Positions 23,081 to 34,176 of a stretch of 64,000 bases of DNA are shown here, piece after piece (position 1 is the stretch's first letter; each line of letters opens with the position of its first letter). Under the pieces are notes generated by a model. That model did not search any database. It saw only the letters and a program-made list of their open reading frames with translations, and was not told the origin of the DNA. Source of the stretch: Larix kaempferi (taxonomy: Eukaryota > Streptophyta > Pinopsida > Pinales > Pinaceae); contig BSBM01001138.1 in NCBI GenBank assembly GCA_027924585.1, forward strand, positions 15,488,501 to 15,552,500. Reading direction: 5' to 3'. The position numbers and the translations under genes are program-made.

Positions 23081-23578
23081 TCGTCGCATTCAATTTTTTT
23101 TTTTTTAACTTCTAGGTATCGTCTCTATATCGACGCACATCAATGTAGGCTATAGAAATGTTTCGACGCAGTTGTTGAACCTGCCATGAAAGTTTGTGAA
23201 TGCCAACATGGATACTGCGACGATGTTTCATGGAACTATAAAATATCTTCCACGTAGATGTTGAACCTACCACGAAAGTTTGGGAATCCATGCGTGGATA
23301 CTGCGACAAACATTCGTGGTAGGTTCAGCACCTGCATGAAAAGTTATAGGAGTTGTGCGTCGATATAGCAACGCAATTGCATGGCAGGATTCATTTTCCA
23401 TAGATATGCGAACTGTTGTGTTGTTGACATGTGGCAACAACGAAGCATTGCTATTGCCACGACATGGAATTTCCATCCCTATATCCACGGATATCTTTCC
23501 ACGAAAAAAAAAAACCCAATCGTTGCAACAGGGATGAAAATTCGTGGCTGTTACAACGCAAGTTCGTGGCAAATTAGA
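23081..23578 (-). repeat. CACTA right subterminal motif region
   Basis: Contains many CCACGA/TCGTGG and TCGACGCA-type motifs. A unit starting GTTGAACCTGCCATGAAAG at 23,174 recurs at 23,260, an 86-bp period. TGAACCTACCACGAA at 23,262-23,276 is a perfect inverted repeat with 23,313-23,327. Resembles transposase-binding subterminal arrays of this superfamily. Confidence 0.7.
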
Positions 23579-23593
23579 CCATATGTAGTAGTG
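23579..23593 (-). repeat. CACTA right terminal inverted repeat
   Basis: CCATATGTAGTAGTG, exact reverse complement of the left end. Confidence 0.93.
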
Positions 23594-23596
23594 ATA
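23594..23596. repeat. Right target-site duplication (ATA) of the CACTA transposon
   Basis: Matches 585-587. After it the LTR of element B resumes with ATTTATGGCTGTACATAGTC, as at 30,838. Confidence 0.9.
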
Positions 23597-23770
23597 ATTT
23601 ATGGCTGTACATAGTCACTCTTGAACATGGAACTCGTTTGCATTTGCATTCAGTACTTGGGTAATCCATTTTTCCTCAAGTCATGTTGATTCCATGACTC
23701 ATGTCACTCCTTTGCGTCATCCAAAGAATCATGTTTCCATCATCAGTTGCATTAGGTTTCAGTACCATTC
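23597..23770 (+). mobile_element. Element B 5' LTR, right fragment
   Basis: Aligns with 30,838-31,010 and 54,004-54,180 (TAGTCACTCTT, AACATGGAACTCGTTTGCAT, CATCCAAAGAA). The match is lost at about 23,770. The remaining LTR, primer site, Gag and the start of protease are missing; protease sequence is present by about 23,880. Confidence 0.72.
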
Positions 23771-23879
23771 TCGTTGTCACGTCCCCTCCTGTCGATCCAT
23801 TGCAAGGAAGGAAACATGATCAACATACTAGGATTATTTGACAATCCATTGTATGGTGTTAGACGAAGGTACTTCCACC

Positions 23880-24600
23880 TCGGTCATGTCATTTTCATGT
23901 TGGTGAGCCATCGACTCTCCTGAGTTAAATCGTTCTCCCACCACCTTGAAAGCATTCGATGGTTATGGATTCCAACCTCACGGGCTCTTACAATCCTTAG
24001 CAATAGATTTGGGGGGAAAGACTGCAACCATTAACGTGGAAGCGGTCGCGACTCCTTTGGATTATAATCTCTTGCTTGGTTGTAACTGTTTTTACACCAT
24101 GACTGCGGTCGCGTCATCCATCTTTCGCATTGTACAATTCCACCATCAAGGCCAAATTATCACTGTCAACCAATTGGACTTATGTACACCAGACACCACT
24201 AATCATCCTGGCGATAATGTCCCTTTGCTAGGACAATCTTCACAGCTATATGAGAGCGTGGGGGTCAGCCTCATAAAATAATCATCTCTTGTGGGTGTCT
24301 TTCCAACCCCGGATCCCCCTAACCATTTTTCCACAATGAACATGATCTCCTCCATGATTCCATCATCTTCCAACTCTCTAGATCCATGGCTCGTACCTGA
24401 TGAGGCTACCATGCATTTGATTGGAGATACCATGCCTCTCTCACCAGCTGAAGTTACTTATGAGGCTATCTAGTCAGCCCCTGAGGACCACTTGGCAATG
24501 GCCTCTACATCCAGTTCTCTACAGCGGACGTCATCCTATCCAGAGCCTCTGCTCCAAACTTTTCACTCCGACGAGTCCATTATGGAGATTATGAGTGCAT
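23880..24600 (+). pseudogene. Element B protease, 5'-truncated
   Basis: Reads AFDGYGFQPHGLLQSL, LGGKTATINVEAV, PLDYNLLLGCNCFY, matching the C-terminal half of the element C protease at 39,640-40,050. The catalytic part is absent because of the upstream deletion. Stops interrupt the linker that follows. Confidence 0.75.
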
Positions 24601-25740
24601 ATGAGTGATGACCACCTATGGGAAGACCTCCACCATCAATTGTCTTTCCTACCTCCATCAGACTCTGTGGAGAACAATATCACAACCATTTTTACACTAG
24701 ATGTCTATCTTTTCCCCCAGTCACCGATCCTCACTTGCGATATGGTCACTAAAATCAACTTGGAAAACATCGAGCCCATTTTTTCGATCGACATCTTGGT
24801 TACCTCTGGTGTTGTGGAACATATTCGTTTAGGCCAGAATTGTTCTTCTGAAGAGATCACCACATACACGACCTTATACAAACAATTTCATGACGTGTTC
24901 GCCTGGTCCTATGAGGAAATGCCCGGGATAGATCTTGCCATTGTTGTGCATGAGATCCAAACCTATCCCGATGCTAAACCAGTCCACCAAAAGTTAATAC
25001 CAGTGCACCCTCGAGAAACTGAGGCAATTGAAACTGAGATTGAAAAGCTCTTGAAAGTTGATTTTATCTACCCTGTTCATTTAATGGAATAGGTCTCCAA
25101 TGCCGTCCCTTTGGCCAAGAAGCAGGAACTATCTGCATCTATGTCGATTATAGGGACTTGAACAAGGCTTGTCCTAAGGACAATTACCATACTCCCTTCA
25201 TCGATAAAATCATTGAAAATTTTGCCAGAAGTGTCATCTTTTCCTTTATGGATGGCTTTTCGGGTTACAACCAGATTGAGATCCACCTGACCGACAAACA
25301 CAAGACCACTTTCATCTTCCCCTGGGATATGTTTTCTTATCGTAAACTCCCGTTCAGCCTCAAAAATTCCGGTGCTACACTCTAGTGGGCTATGCCGTAT
25401 GCTTTTCATGACATGAAGGACTTTGTGGAGCCCTACCTAGATGATATCGCTACTCATTCGCAGCATCGTGAGTTCCACATTGATCATCTGACAACAGTAT
25501 TCCTCAGATGCATCTGGTATAACATCCATCTGAATCCTCACAAGTGCATATTCTGTGTCGAATCCAGACGCCTCCTAGGATTCATCGTTTCCAAAGACGG
25601 GATCCACATTGATCCCTTGAAGGTGGAAGCCATTGTTGCTCTCCCACCTCCCACTAATATCCCGTAACTACAAAGTTTGCAAGGGAAGGAAAACTACTTA
25701 CGGCATTTTGTTTGTAATTTCGCTAAAAGACACAGGGCTA
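24601..25740 (+). pseudogene. Element B reverse transcriptase
   Basis: Segments include FHDVFAWSYEEMPGID, VDYRDLNKACPKDNYH, FMDGFSGYNQIEIH, LPFSLKNSGAT and YLDD at 25,434-25,445. The pieces lie in different frames with stops between. RT lineage is the same as element C. Confidence 0.85.
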
Positions 25741-26279
25741 TATGCAATTAATAAAGAAGGACGTCCCCTTCATCTGGGACGATCAAGCGCAACAATCCTT
25801 CGAAAGCTTGAAACATGCCATTACCCACACCCCTGTGCTCCAACTGCCCAATTATTATAAGGATGATATAATTTATCTTGCTGCTTCCGCCACCACGATC
25901 GCCATGGTCTTGGTCCAAGAAGATGATAACACCCAGGAACATGTGATCTATTACCTAAGTAAGGGTCTTATTGACTCTGAAACTCGTTATTCGCATATCG
26001 AGAAACTCGCTCTCGCGAAAATCATTGTCGTCCAAAATTTTTGGCACTACATACTCCTCCACACCACTACCATCATTTCCGACTCGAACCCCATGTACCA
26101 TGTCCTTACATGTCAGGTGCTTGAGGGCAATTATCCACACTGTATCGTGATACATTAGGAATTTCATCTCTCTTAAAGAAGGCCAAGTCTAAGAAATATT
26201 TGGTTTTGTAGAGCTCATTTGTGATCTTCCCCGTGTTGATTCAGATACTGAGCCCATCCACTCTCTCCCTGACGAGTCG
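25741..26279 (+). pseudogene. Element B RNase H (gypsy type)
   Basis: Reads FIWDDQAQQSFESLKHAIT, YYLSKGLIDSETRYSHIEKL, FWHYILLHTTTIISDSNPM. The block ETRYSHIEKLALA is a conserved gypsy RNase H feature. Followed by a frameshift. Confidence 0.78.
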
Positions 26280-27551
26280 TTGTTTCTAATCAACACGCCT
26301 AACCCGTGGTATGGAGATATTAACATATATATTCAAACCCAATGGTTCAACCCCCAACTATCTCATGATGAATGTCGTCGTATACGTCACCATGCCAAGT
26401 ACTACTTAATCGTTGGTGATACCCTCTATCTCCATGGTGTTGATTTCATTGTTCGACGTTGTTTAACACACAAGGAGGCTGAACATGTCTTGAATTACTG
26501 TCATTATGGGGCTTGTGGTGGTCATCTTTCTGGGATGGCTATGGCCCAGAAAATACAACACACGGGATATTACTGGCCGTCGATATTCAAGGACTGGATT
26601 GAGTTCATTAAGAAGTGTCCCCCATGCCAACATTTTCAATCTAAAAAGAACTCCCATCCATCCCCTTTACATCCAGTTATTTTCGTCGGCCCCTTTGCTA
26701 AATGGGGCATAGATTTCATGCACTGTAAGCCTACCTAGGCTGGGGGGAATGGTTACGTCATAGTAGCCGTCGATTATTTCACTAAATGGGTCGAGGCTAT
26801 TCCTACGTACAATGAGGACAGAAAAACCGCTGTACTCTTCATGTTTAATCATGTCATTGCGCGTTTCAGAATTCCACAAACCATAGTCATTAATCACGAA
26901 TCCCATTTCCAAAACGACATGGTGGACAAATTGAGCACCAGACTGGGCTTTCTCCATGAAAAATCAACCCCTTACTACCCACAGTCCAATAGACAAGTAT
27001 AGGACATTAATAAGGTCTTGAAAACCATGATTCAATGCATGGTGGGTAAACACAAATCGAATAGGCATAACATGCCCTTTTCTGCCCTATGGGCATACTG
27101 AACCTCCGTCAAGACTGCCACCGAATTTACACCATTTCAACTAGTATACGAATTAGAGGAATTTTTACCAATAAAGTGTGAGATTCCATCTCTCAAACTC
27201 GCAGTTGAACTTCTCCCGAATACCACTACCAAGGAAAAACGCTTCCTTCACCTATCAAAACTCGACAAGACCCGCCACGATGCTGCTTTTGCCAACGAGG
27301 CACATAAGAAACGCATCAAAGCTCAGTATGATAAGTCGGTCAGACCTCATGTCTTCAACGAGGGAGATTTTGTCCTCACATATGACCAAAAGAACGATAA
27401 GCTGGGGGTAGGTAAGTTTGAGTTCATTTGGCATGGGCCATACATCGTAAAACATGTTCTAGAAAAGTGAGCATACGAGCTAGAGGATTACAATGGAATA
27501 TCTCTAGGAGAGCCTCGCAATGGACTCTACCTGAAGAGGTACTATGCCTGA
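26280..27551 (+). pseudogene. Element B integrase
   Basis: Contains the zinc-binding block (KKCPPCQHFQ), core segments FAKWGIDFMHCKP and VDYFTKWVEAIP, and a C-terminal part ending NGLYLKRYYA. The second catalytic aspartate position reads INHESHF where element C has TDHGSHF, and the glutamate position is occupied by a stop followed by Asp. At least five in-frame stops are present. Confidence 0.82.
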
Positions 27552-27677
27552 ATATTTCACGCATAAGTATCTTGTATGTACTGTACATGGCGTGTGTTGT
27601 GTGTGGTGTGACGCTTTGTTTTAAGTGTGTTGGGATCTTGTTTTTGTACTTATGCCATGTTCTATCTCCATGTGCAG

Positions 27678-28091
27678 ATGGAAACCTGTTTTGGATTTGC
27701 GGACGATGCCAGCCAGCATACCCGTAACCTTGCTTCAACAACCTGGTTACTTTATTCCCCTTCCGATGAGCTTATCATCTCAAGAGGCAATTGTCTAGGA
27801 TACAAAACCAATAACGCCGTGGAATATCATGTGGTGATTGGAACCTTAGCCGACACTCTTTCCTTGGGTATGAGCCACATTGTTATCCATCTTGATTCAC
27901 AACTAGTGTTTTCTCATCTCAACCAGATCTATGCTATCCATGACCCCGCTCTACTCCATCTTTTCCGACGAGTTTGTCTCCTTGAGAGGTTCTTTGAATC
28001 TGTTCAATACCTACACATTCCACCAGACATGAACACGGTTGCTGACTTGATGGCCAATTTTATCCTAGATTGGTACATTGCACACACATAA
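27678..28091 (+). CDS. Element B second RNase H (archaeal-type, Tat/Ogre trait)
   Basis: An open frame after integrase reads CFGFADDASQHTRNLAST, NNAVEYHVVIGTLADTLSLG, IVIHLDSQLVFSHLNQI and NTVADLMANFILDW. The conserved acidic positions D, E, D and D all appear. It is set behind TGTGCAG immediately before the ATG. The extra RNase H is a known acquisition of Tat-lineage elements and acts in cDNA synthesis. Open throughout, unlike the rest of this copy. Confidence 0.72.
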   Translation: METCFGFADDASQHTRNLASTTWLLYSPSDELIISRGNCLGYKTNNAVEYHVVIGTLADTLSLGMSHIVIHLDSQLVFSHLNQIYAIHDPALLHLFRRVCLLERFFESVQYLHIPPDMNTVADLMANFILDWYIAHT

Positions 28092-28329
28092 AATATCCAA
28101 AAATACAAAGATATACATAACATGTAAATAATCCATAGTATAAGAAAAACACATAGGCAAGATCCCATCAATCACCATTAGAACACAGTACATAAATCCG
28201 CCAATAGAGTCTGTATATATCATAATACAAAAATGATAGCATTGATACAAAAATCTGAAGCATATAATATTTCAGTAGAAATCATCTGATACAAAATCTG
28301 AATCTCATGGATTTAAGTATATAGATAGC

Positions 28330-29860
28330 ATGAGTCTAGTACCTAGGACGCTCATGGTAGCAAATAACGACCCTCACTACTCTCTTGAGCAGCGATCCAA
28401 AATGCTCGGACACGCCAATAGTAAGTAGCTAGTAGCGACAAGGCAGGGCATGGGTTGTTGGCTCCTCAATATCTAATGTCAGCCTCCGAAGATTCTCCTA
28501 CACCTTCTCCATCTCCTCAATGACATCCCATGTTGCAGGACCCATTTCGGCACTGCTCCTCTCCGTGCAGTAGGGGAGACTCCGACCGGTTGCACCGAGC
28601 CCACATATTCCTAAAACATGTGTTAGTACTAATACAAAAAATCTAATATATATAAAATGAAAAACACAGTCAAGTTGTTGTTATTATCGATATCACCCCA
28701 CTGCGCTCCCTCAGGAAGCATTAGGTCAGGATCACCTCTTAATTTAGTCCCATCGTAGGGGAGATCCTAGACCATGAAGAGTTGGCCCCTCAACCATCTA
28801 AAGAAACCTATACTGAAACCAATAATGGGACGACCGCCGCCATGGTGGGCCATCACCTCCGACCATCAGATCATGTGAGAGTCCCATACATCTCGATCAT
28901 TGACCTTAACCTGTGGATGCAGGTACGGTACCTGCTCCAAGAAAAATGACACCACCACAGAACCATAACCAAATTGCTTCAGCGCCCCACGCAGAATTTG
29001 GTCAGCTAATCTCGTAAACGGGTGAGAAGTCCCTCACACCAGTTGAACACTTTTTGGGCCATATACTCCTCGGCATACATCATATGGTATTTTCTCGCCA
29101 AGTGAGGATATCTACTACCGGCTACTCTCACAATGGTGAATAGGACAGTCCAAAGAGGTCGATCTCTCACCTCCTTGATGGGAATTTTCCCACCTACCAT
29201 TTGTGTACCAGCATAGCACCACTGATATATGAGATCATCCATAGTATGATTACCCCCTTGTGATCCAGATAGTGATACGAGATTCCCTCGTCGGGATATC
29301 CCCATAAAGAAAATGTTGTTGCACTAGATCCCAACATTGGATTAAGTACTCCAACAATGTAACTTGGGCCCTCATGCTCGGAACCTAGACTTACTTCAGT
29401 AGTCTACAGTTCCTCAATGCAGCCATGCATTGAGGGTCATTTTCCACCTGGACATCGTCGAGCTCATGTTCCCTTTCACGCCACTCAATCACTTTTATCA
29501 CTCCAACCCTGTCCAATATCCCATAAGAAAACTATTAGAATCTTTCCAACTCATCAAAAATACTTTTCTGTGGTTGGATTTTGAGTATGTCATACGCACT
29601 TCTGTTGGCGCCGACTGTCCTTGTGGACAGGGTGCCGCCGTTGCAAGGCACTAGTTTGAGTTTTGCGCTGGCACAGGAACGACGCAGTTCCCGAAAGGAG
29701 AGACTACGCCAACCTGCGAGTGCAATATCCCCCACCAAGCACACTCAAAACCCAAGAAAATGCACGAAAAATAAAAATGTATTCCACTGGAAAGAAAGAA
29801 GGCTAAGTCTAGGGTTACCTAGAACTAACAGTGAGGAAAATGGTCGATCGTAGCTCCCAG
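28330..29860 (-). pseudogene. Antisense accessory gene of element B, plant-mobile-domain-like
   Basis: The minus strand carries IEWREREHELDDVQVENDPQ and MAALRNC (29,400-29,510), then GKIPIKEVRDRPLWTVLFTI and MMYAEEYMAQKVFNWCEG. The same protein occurs antisense at 51,471-53,170 in element C. A conserved splice-donor context (GGTAACCC) lies at about 29,811-29,820. Frameshifts and stops break this copy. Resemblance to plant-mobile-domain proteins (MAIN family) is from pattern recall only. Antisense genes between integrase and 3' LTR are known in some Tat-lineage elements such as maize Grande. Confidence 0.55.
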
Positions 29861-30249
29861 AATTAGCACTAGAAAAACAGCTCCAAATGGTCTTTTTCAC
29901 CTCTCCAACTTGGTAAAAACAAATAGTAATTGATTTTCACTATTTATCCCATTTTATATCAAAAAAAGAGCATATTCCTTTTTTAATTTATTTTGTTATG
30001 GGTTATTTTGCTATTGTTGGAGTTATTTCTATATTTCAATACTCAGTTAATCATTTTGACCTAGTTTCGAAGCTTGCAGGTGAAGTTAATTACCTTATTA
30101 ATATTGTTTTTTTGCAATTGTGGTCATCTTGCATGTGTTATCAGGTATGAACAACTCATTGAGCGTTTTTATGTAATTATTTTGCTCGTTAAATTAAATT
30201 ACTAATGACACTGAGCTAACTCTTTGTTCTTTCTCGTGCTCATAAAATG
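29861..30249 (+). other. Element B 3' untranslated region
   Basis: T-rich non-coding sequence that aligns loosely with 53,170-53,507 of element C (TTTGACCTAGTTT, CAGGTATGAACA, GAGCTAACTCTTTGTTCTTTC). The exact LTR start is somewhere at or before 30,250 and could not be fixed. Confidence 0.5.
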
Positions 30250-32855
30250 ATGAGAATAAGTCACCGAGTTATAGTTTATCACTTTTTCGGGTTCGTTAAA
30301 CTTCAATGAAAAAGGAACCCCTCGGAGTCTTTCTTTAAGCTCTTTTCAGGCTCTCGAAATACGAAAAGATAGCCAAGCGAACTTGATGCAGTCACGCTTG
30401 TAAAAGTATTTGAACAGTCGTCTTCCTGGTGATAGTCTACCCCCTTTTTGGACTAGGAGGCACTATTTACGAAAAAGGAATACTCCAGCCAATCATGACT
30501 GGAAGAGTTCTCTCTCATGTTGTTTTACCATTTTTCGGGCGAAGAGACTAACTTTATGAAAAAAGGAACTTCATAGTCTTCTTTAGTTCTTTTCACACTC
30601 TCTAAACATGAAATGACGCCAAGTTTTCCTTCTATGGACTCCTTAAAATTTAACATCGAAGGACCCGTCATGGGACGAACCCATCCTATCCTGGGTTCGT
30701 AAAACATTTGGGATTGGACTCATCCATGGGATGAGCTATATCGAGCATCTATTTACCCTCCTCAATCTCGTTAAAAAACAAAATAGGCACTCATCAATCA
30801 TGATGGGGAAAAAGGAAATATTTTGTATTACACTATAATTTACGGCAGTACATAGTCACTCTTAAACATGGAACTCGTTTGCATTTGCATTTAGTACTTC
30901 TGTAATCTGTTTGTCCTCGAGTCCTGTTGATTCCATGACTCATGTCACTCCTTTGGGTCATCCAAAGAATGTTTCCATCATCATTTTCATTGGGATTCAG
31001 TACCATTCTCGTCATGTCAATACTGTTGAGTCATGCCATGCCCATGTTCAAGTGATGTTTGTTACTCGTCATCTATAGTCAGGACACCTTCCATCATGTC
31101 GGTATACCCTGATTCAGTCTTGCACATTACTCTACTGTCTGATCTACTCCAAACATCTTTTATCGAGTTTTGTGTCGATGATCGGCGATTCATCATGGCC
31201 CTCCTTCGACGGATTCATCCTTGTCGACTTCAACACATCATCCAAGGGTTGAATCTAGGAACCAGTCAAGTACCTTGGGCCTACATGCCTTAATGGCAGA
31301 TTACCTTGCTTTCAACATGAGTTTACATCATTGACTCTTGATTGAAATATTTCATCGAGCGTTCGACCTCAACTCATTGATTCACGCTCTGTGATGTGTA
31401 CTATTCTACCTTGGGGATCATTGACATCAATGGTGATTTCCCTCGCACTTGTTAACGGTATACATCAATGACCGATAATCAACTAGTTTCTACCATGTTC
31501 AACTCCAAGACATTGTAATCACATGGATAGATTTGTATCATTGCGGGTTCGTCTTGAAGACCCTGGGGAAAATCATATCTTACCCAGTTTGCGATGGAGA
31601 TTGTTTGAGTCATATTACACAGATCCACTTTGTAATTGTCGTGGCTATGTTATCATCTCATCATGGTTCTATGATTTTGTCTAGTAGCCATGATTGTGTT
31701 CAGTCGGTCCTTACTACCGTGGATCTGCATTGTATTGGTCGGCAACCATATTGAGAGTCATGTGAGACTTATATCTGGGATTCAGTTGTACTCTAGTAGC
31801 ATCTTCCAACCAACAAGTACTTGCCATCCATATTTAAAAACATTTCACCTGTCTTATTCTTCCAGCTTCATGCTTTTTGGGGCATTATGTTACACCTAAA
31901 TCTCGTCATCATGAGACCTATGTCAACTCAGTGCCTTAATCCATGAAGTCTCTTTGATCAAGAAGTCAATTAGAGGAAGTTGTTGGCCTTTGTCCACAAT
32001 TTTTAGTTGGGCCAGTGCACATTGCCTTATAGCAAGGAGCGCCCAACTAGATCAAGCACAAATTTCCATCTGGTAGACTGCGTCGGTGGCTCAGGTTGCC
32101 TTTGTGCAGCCTACACTTTCCCTCTTAGGCGCAAGTTTCCCTCATATAGCATGCTTCGGTGGTGGTTAAATTGTATAAAGGTAGCTTTCGGGCGAATTCT
32201 ACAAGGTGGATGAGGTAGATCTCTATCCTTAACATCCAGGTGAGCTATCCTACGGTTCCCTAACCTCAAGGGAGGATCCCTTAGTCCTCTCCCCATGATC
32301 CTCAACCTACTCTATCCACTTGGTATTATAAGTATGAAGCTCCTCCCCATTCCAAAAGGAGGAAGTCTGTAGCACTTATATTCTAGTGGAATTAACCTAG
32401 GTGATCCCGATCCATCTCTCGGGAGGCATACATTTCCTTTGGAGACATTGGATTGGCTTGTTGGAGGAAGATTGCAGTGTTAAGGCTTGGGTTGTAATCG
32501 TCACTCTTCTATGTATTTCTCATTAATTTACAGTAATATAATATCTTTCCATAAATGTCTGTGTATTGATTATATTTAGAGTTCACTTCCCTGACTGTTT
32601 GCTTAGATCAGTTAGTGTTTAGATTCACTTTTACTACTCGTTTGTCTCTATGTACTTTCATAGGTTTTGCAGCTACGGATCTGACAACCATGAAGCTTGG
32701 AGCAATAAAGGGGAGAAATATCTACGAATATGACGGTAAGGCATCTATTTACATTGATCTCTAATTGATCTAGGAAAGTATTTTTATATTATGTTTCCAT
32801 TTGGACTAGGGAGATCATGCCCGCGTCCGATCGAGTAGATTGTCCTGAAACATTT
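30250..32855 (+). mobile_element. Element B 3' LTR (about 2.6 kb)
   Basis: The first 0.8 kb matches 1-584 plus 23,597-23,770, and 53,508 onward. The last 0.65 kb matches 33,510-34,157, which ends at a primer binding site and so defines the LTR 3' end. Putting these together gives one long LTR. An internal TATA-like site is at 32,325-32,332. Limits are approximate. Confidence 0.65.
32325..32332 (+). promoter_or_regulatory. TATA-like element in the 3' LTR of B
   Basis: ATTATAAG, at the position homologous to TATATAAG at 33,613-33,620 in the element C LTR. Confidence 0.5.
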
Positions 32856-33244
32856 TTCTCTTCGCTTAGATATGTAGAGCTCATTTATTCTTTTGAATAA
32901 CGATAAGTATTCACAAAGAAAATATACAATCAACATAAAAGAATAAAAAATGTGAAGACAATTAATTCATGCAACTAAAAGGTAATAAAAACTTCTTTTC
33001 TCAAACCCCAAATCAATGGAAATCAACTAAAACCAATATTGATTCAAGCTGCAACAAAGGGTTAAATCAAGCATCAAATGAGAACTAGATGCATTCAAGG
33101 GTCTAACACAATATTTAACCAAAATACACGGAAACTCCATAAATCGACAAAATGCTTCAAACAAAAGCAATAAACAAACCATAAAAAATTGTCAAGATAT
33201 TAGAGATAAACACCAACATGGTTTCATGTACTTTAATGAGCTCA
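32856..33244. other. Spacer between elements B and C; nothing recognised
   Basis: AT-rich sequence without repeats or coding signs. It separates the end of one LTR from the truncated LTR of the next element. Confidence 0.4.
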
Positions 33245-34156
33245 TTCTTGCTTAGTGTTACACCTAAAATATTACCATCAAGAGACTCAGTGTATACATC
33301 CCTAAAGTTTCATTGGATAATTTATCAACTTGGAAGAGATGCCATTGCATTCATGCTAGGTTTTGAGAGGTCGTCGCAGGCTGCACTCACGCAACCTACG
33401 ATGTCGCATCTTGCTCTCTTGCAAGGTGCGGCGATGTCAGTTAATGGGAAAAAATAGATTCTTCGAGCTCATTCTCGAAGCCTACTAACTTGGATCCTTA
33501 TCCATGAACTCTTAGGAGAGCTGGAAATCGGTTCCTAACCTCTTGGAAGGATCCCCTATCTCTCTCCTACCATATCTCAACCTACCCTATCCATACCCTA
33601 TTCACTTAGTCCTATATAAGTGAAGCTCTACCCCTCTCCAAGGGGAGGAAGTCTATAGTGTATACATGCTAGTGAAATCATCATTGAGAGATCTCTACTC
33701 ATCCATTGAGAGACTCACACTTCCTTGAGAGGATATGGCGTTGGCTTGGATGGAGAAGGGCCACTTCGTTAATCCTTGGTTGTGGTCATTCTTTTCTATG
33801 TACTTTCCCTATATTTATAGTAATATAAATGATTTCCACCAATATTGTTGTGATTGATGATATTGCATAGTTTACCTACTTAACTCTTTACTTAGATCTA
33901 TTATTGTATAGATGCTCTTTACTTGTTTGCATTGTTCTATGTATCTTGACAGGTCTTGCAGCTGAGATCTAACAACCGCAAGGCATAGAACAACATCCAG
34001 GAGAAAGGACTACAAGTTTAAGGTAAGACATCTAGTGACTCGATCCTTAATTAGATCTAGGAAAGTGGTTTATAGTCTGTACTATTTATTCTAGACTCAC
34101 ATTGAGCTAGGGAGATCTAGCTAGCATCCGCTCGAGTGGATTGTCCTTCAAACAAA
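33245..34156 (+). mobile_element. Element C 5' LTR, 5'-truncated
   Basis: From GTGTTACACCTAAA onward it aligns with 31,885-32,855 in the B LTR. It ends at about 34,156, just before the primer site. The first 1.6 kb of the LTR is missing. It includes TATATAAG at 33,613-33,620. Confidence 0.68.
33613..33620 (+). promoter_or_regulatory. TATA box in element C 5' LTR
   Basis: CTATATAAGTG followed 20-30 bp later by a C/T-rich stretch; homologous site present in the B LTR. Confidence 0.6.
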
Positions 34157-34158
34157 TA

Positions 34159-34176
34159 TGGCGACCATACTGGGGA
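34159..34176 (+). promoter_or_regulatory. Primer binding site of element C
   Basis: TGGCGACCATACTGGGGA follows the LTR end. It resembles the TGGCGACTCxxCTGGGGA type sites of Ogre elements, primed by an Arg tRNA. The tRNA identity is from memory of the family. Confidence 0.7.

Larger units (their letters stand above)
588..23593. mobile_element. CACTA (EnSpm-like) DNA transposon, 23.0 kb including a nested gypsy element
   Basis: The element starts with CACTACTACATATGG and ends with its exact reverse complement, flanked by ATA on both sides. Two paralogous LTR copies show the empty site. It spans 23,006 bp; removing gypsy element A and its target duplication leaves about 10.9 kb, a normal size for this superfamily. 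Both ends carry many short CCACGA/TCGTGG motifs, like the subterminal repeats that bind transposase in this superfamily. I recognise no TNP2-type transposase or TNPA-type protein in any frame, so it is either a non-autonomous copy or a badly decayed one. Ends are seen directly; the family call follows from terminus and duplication length. Confidence 0.9.
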
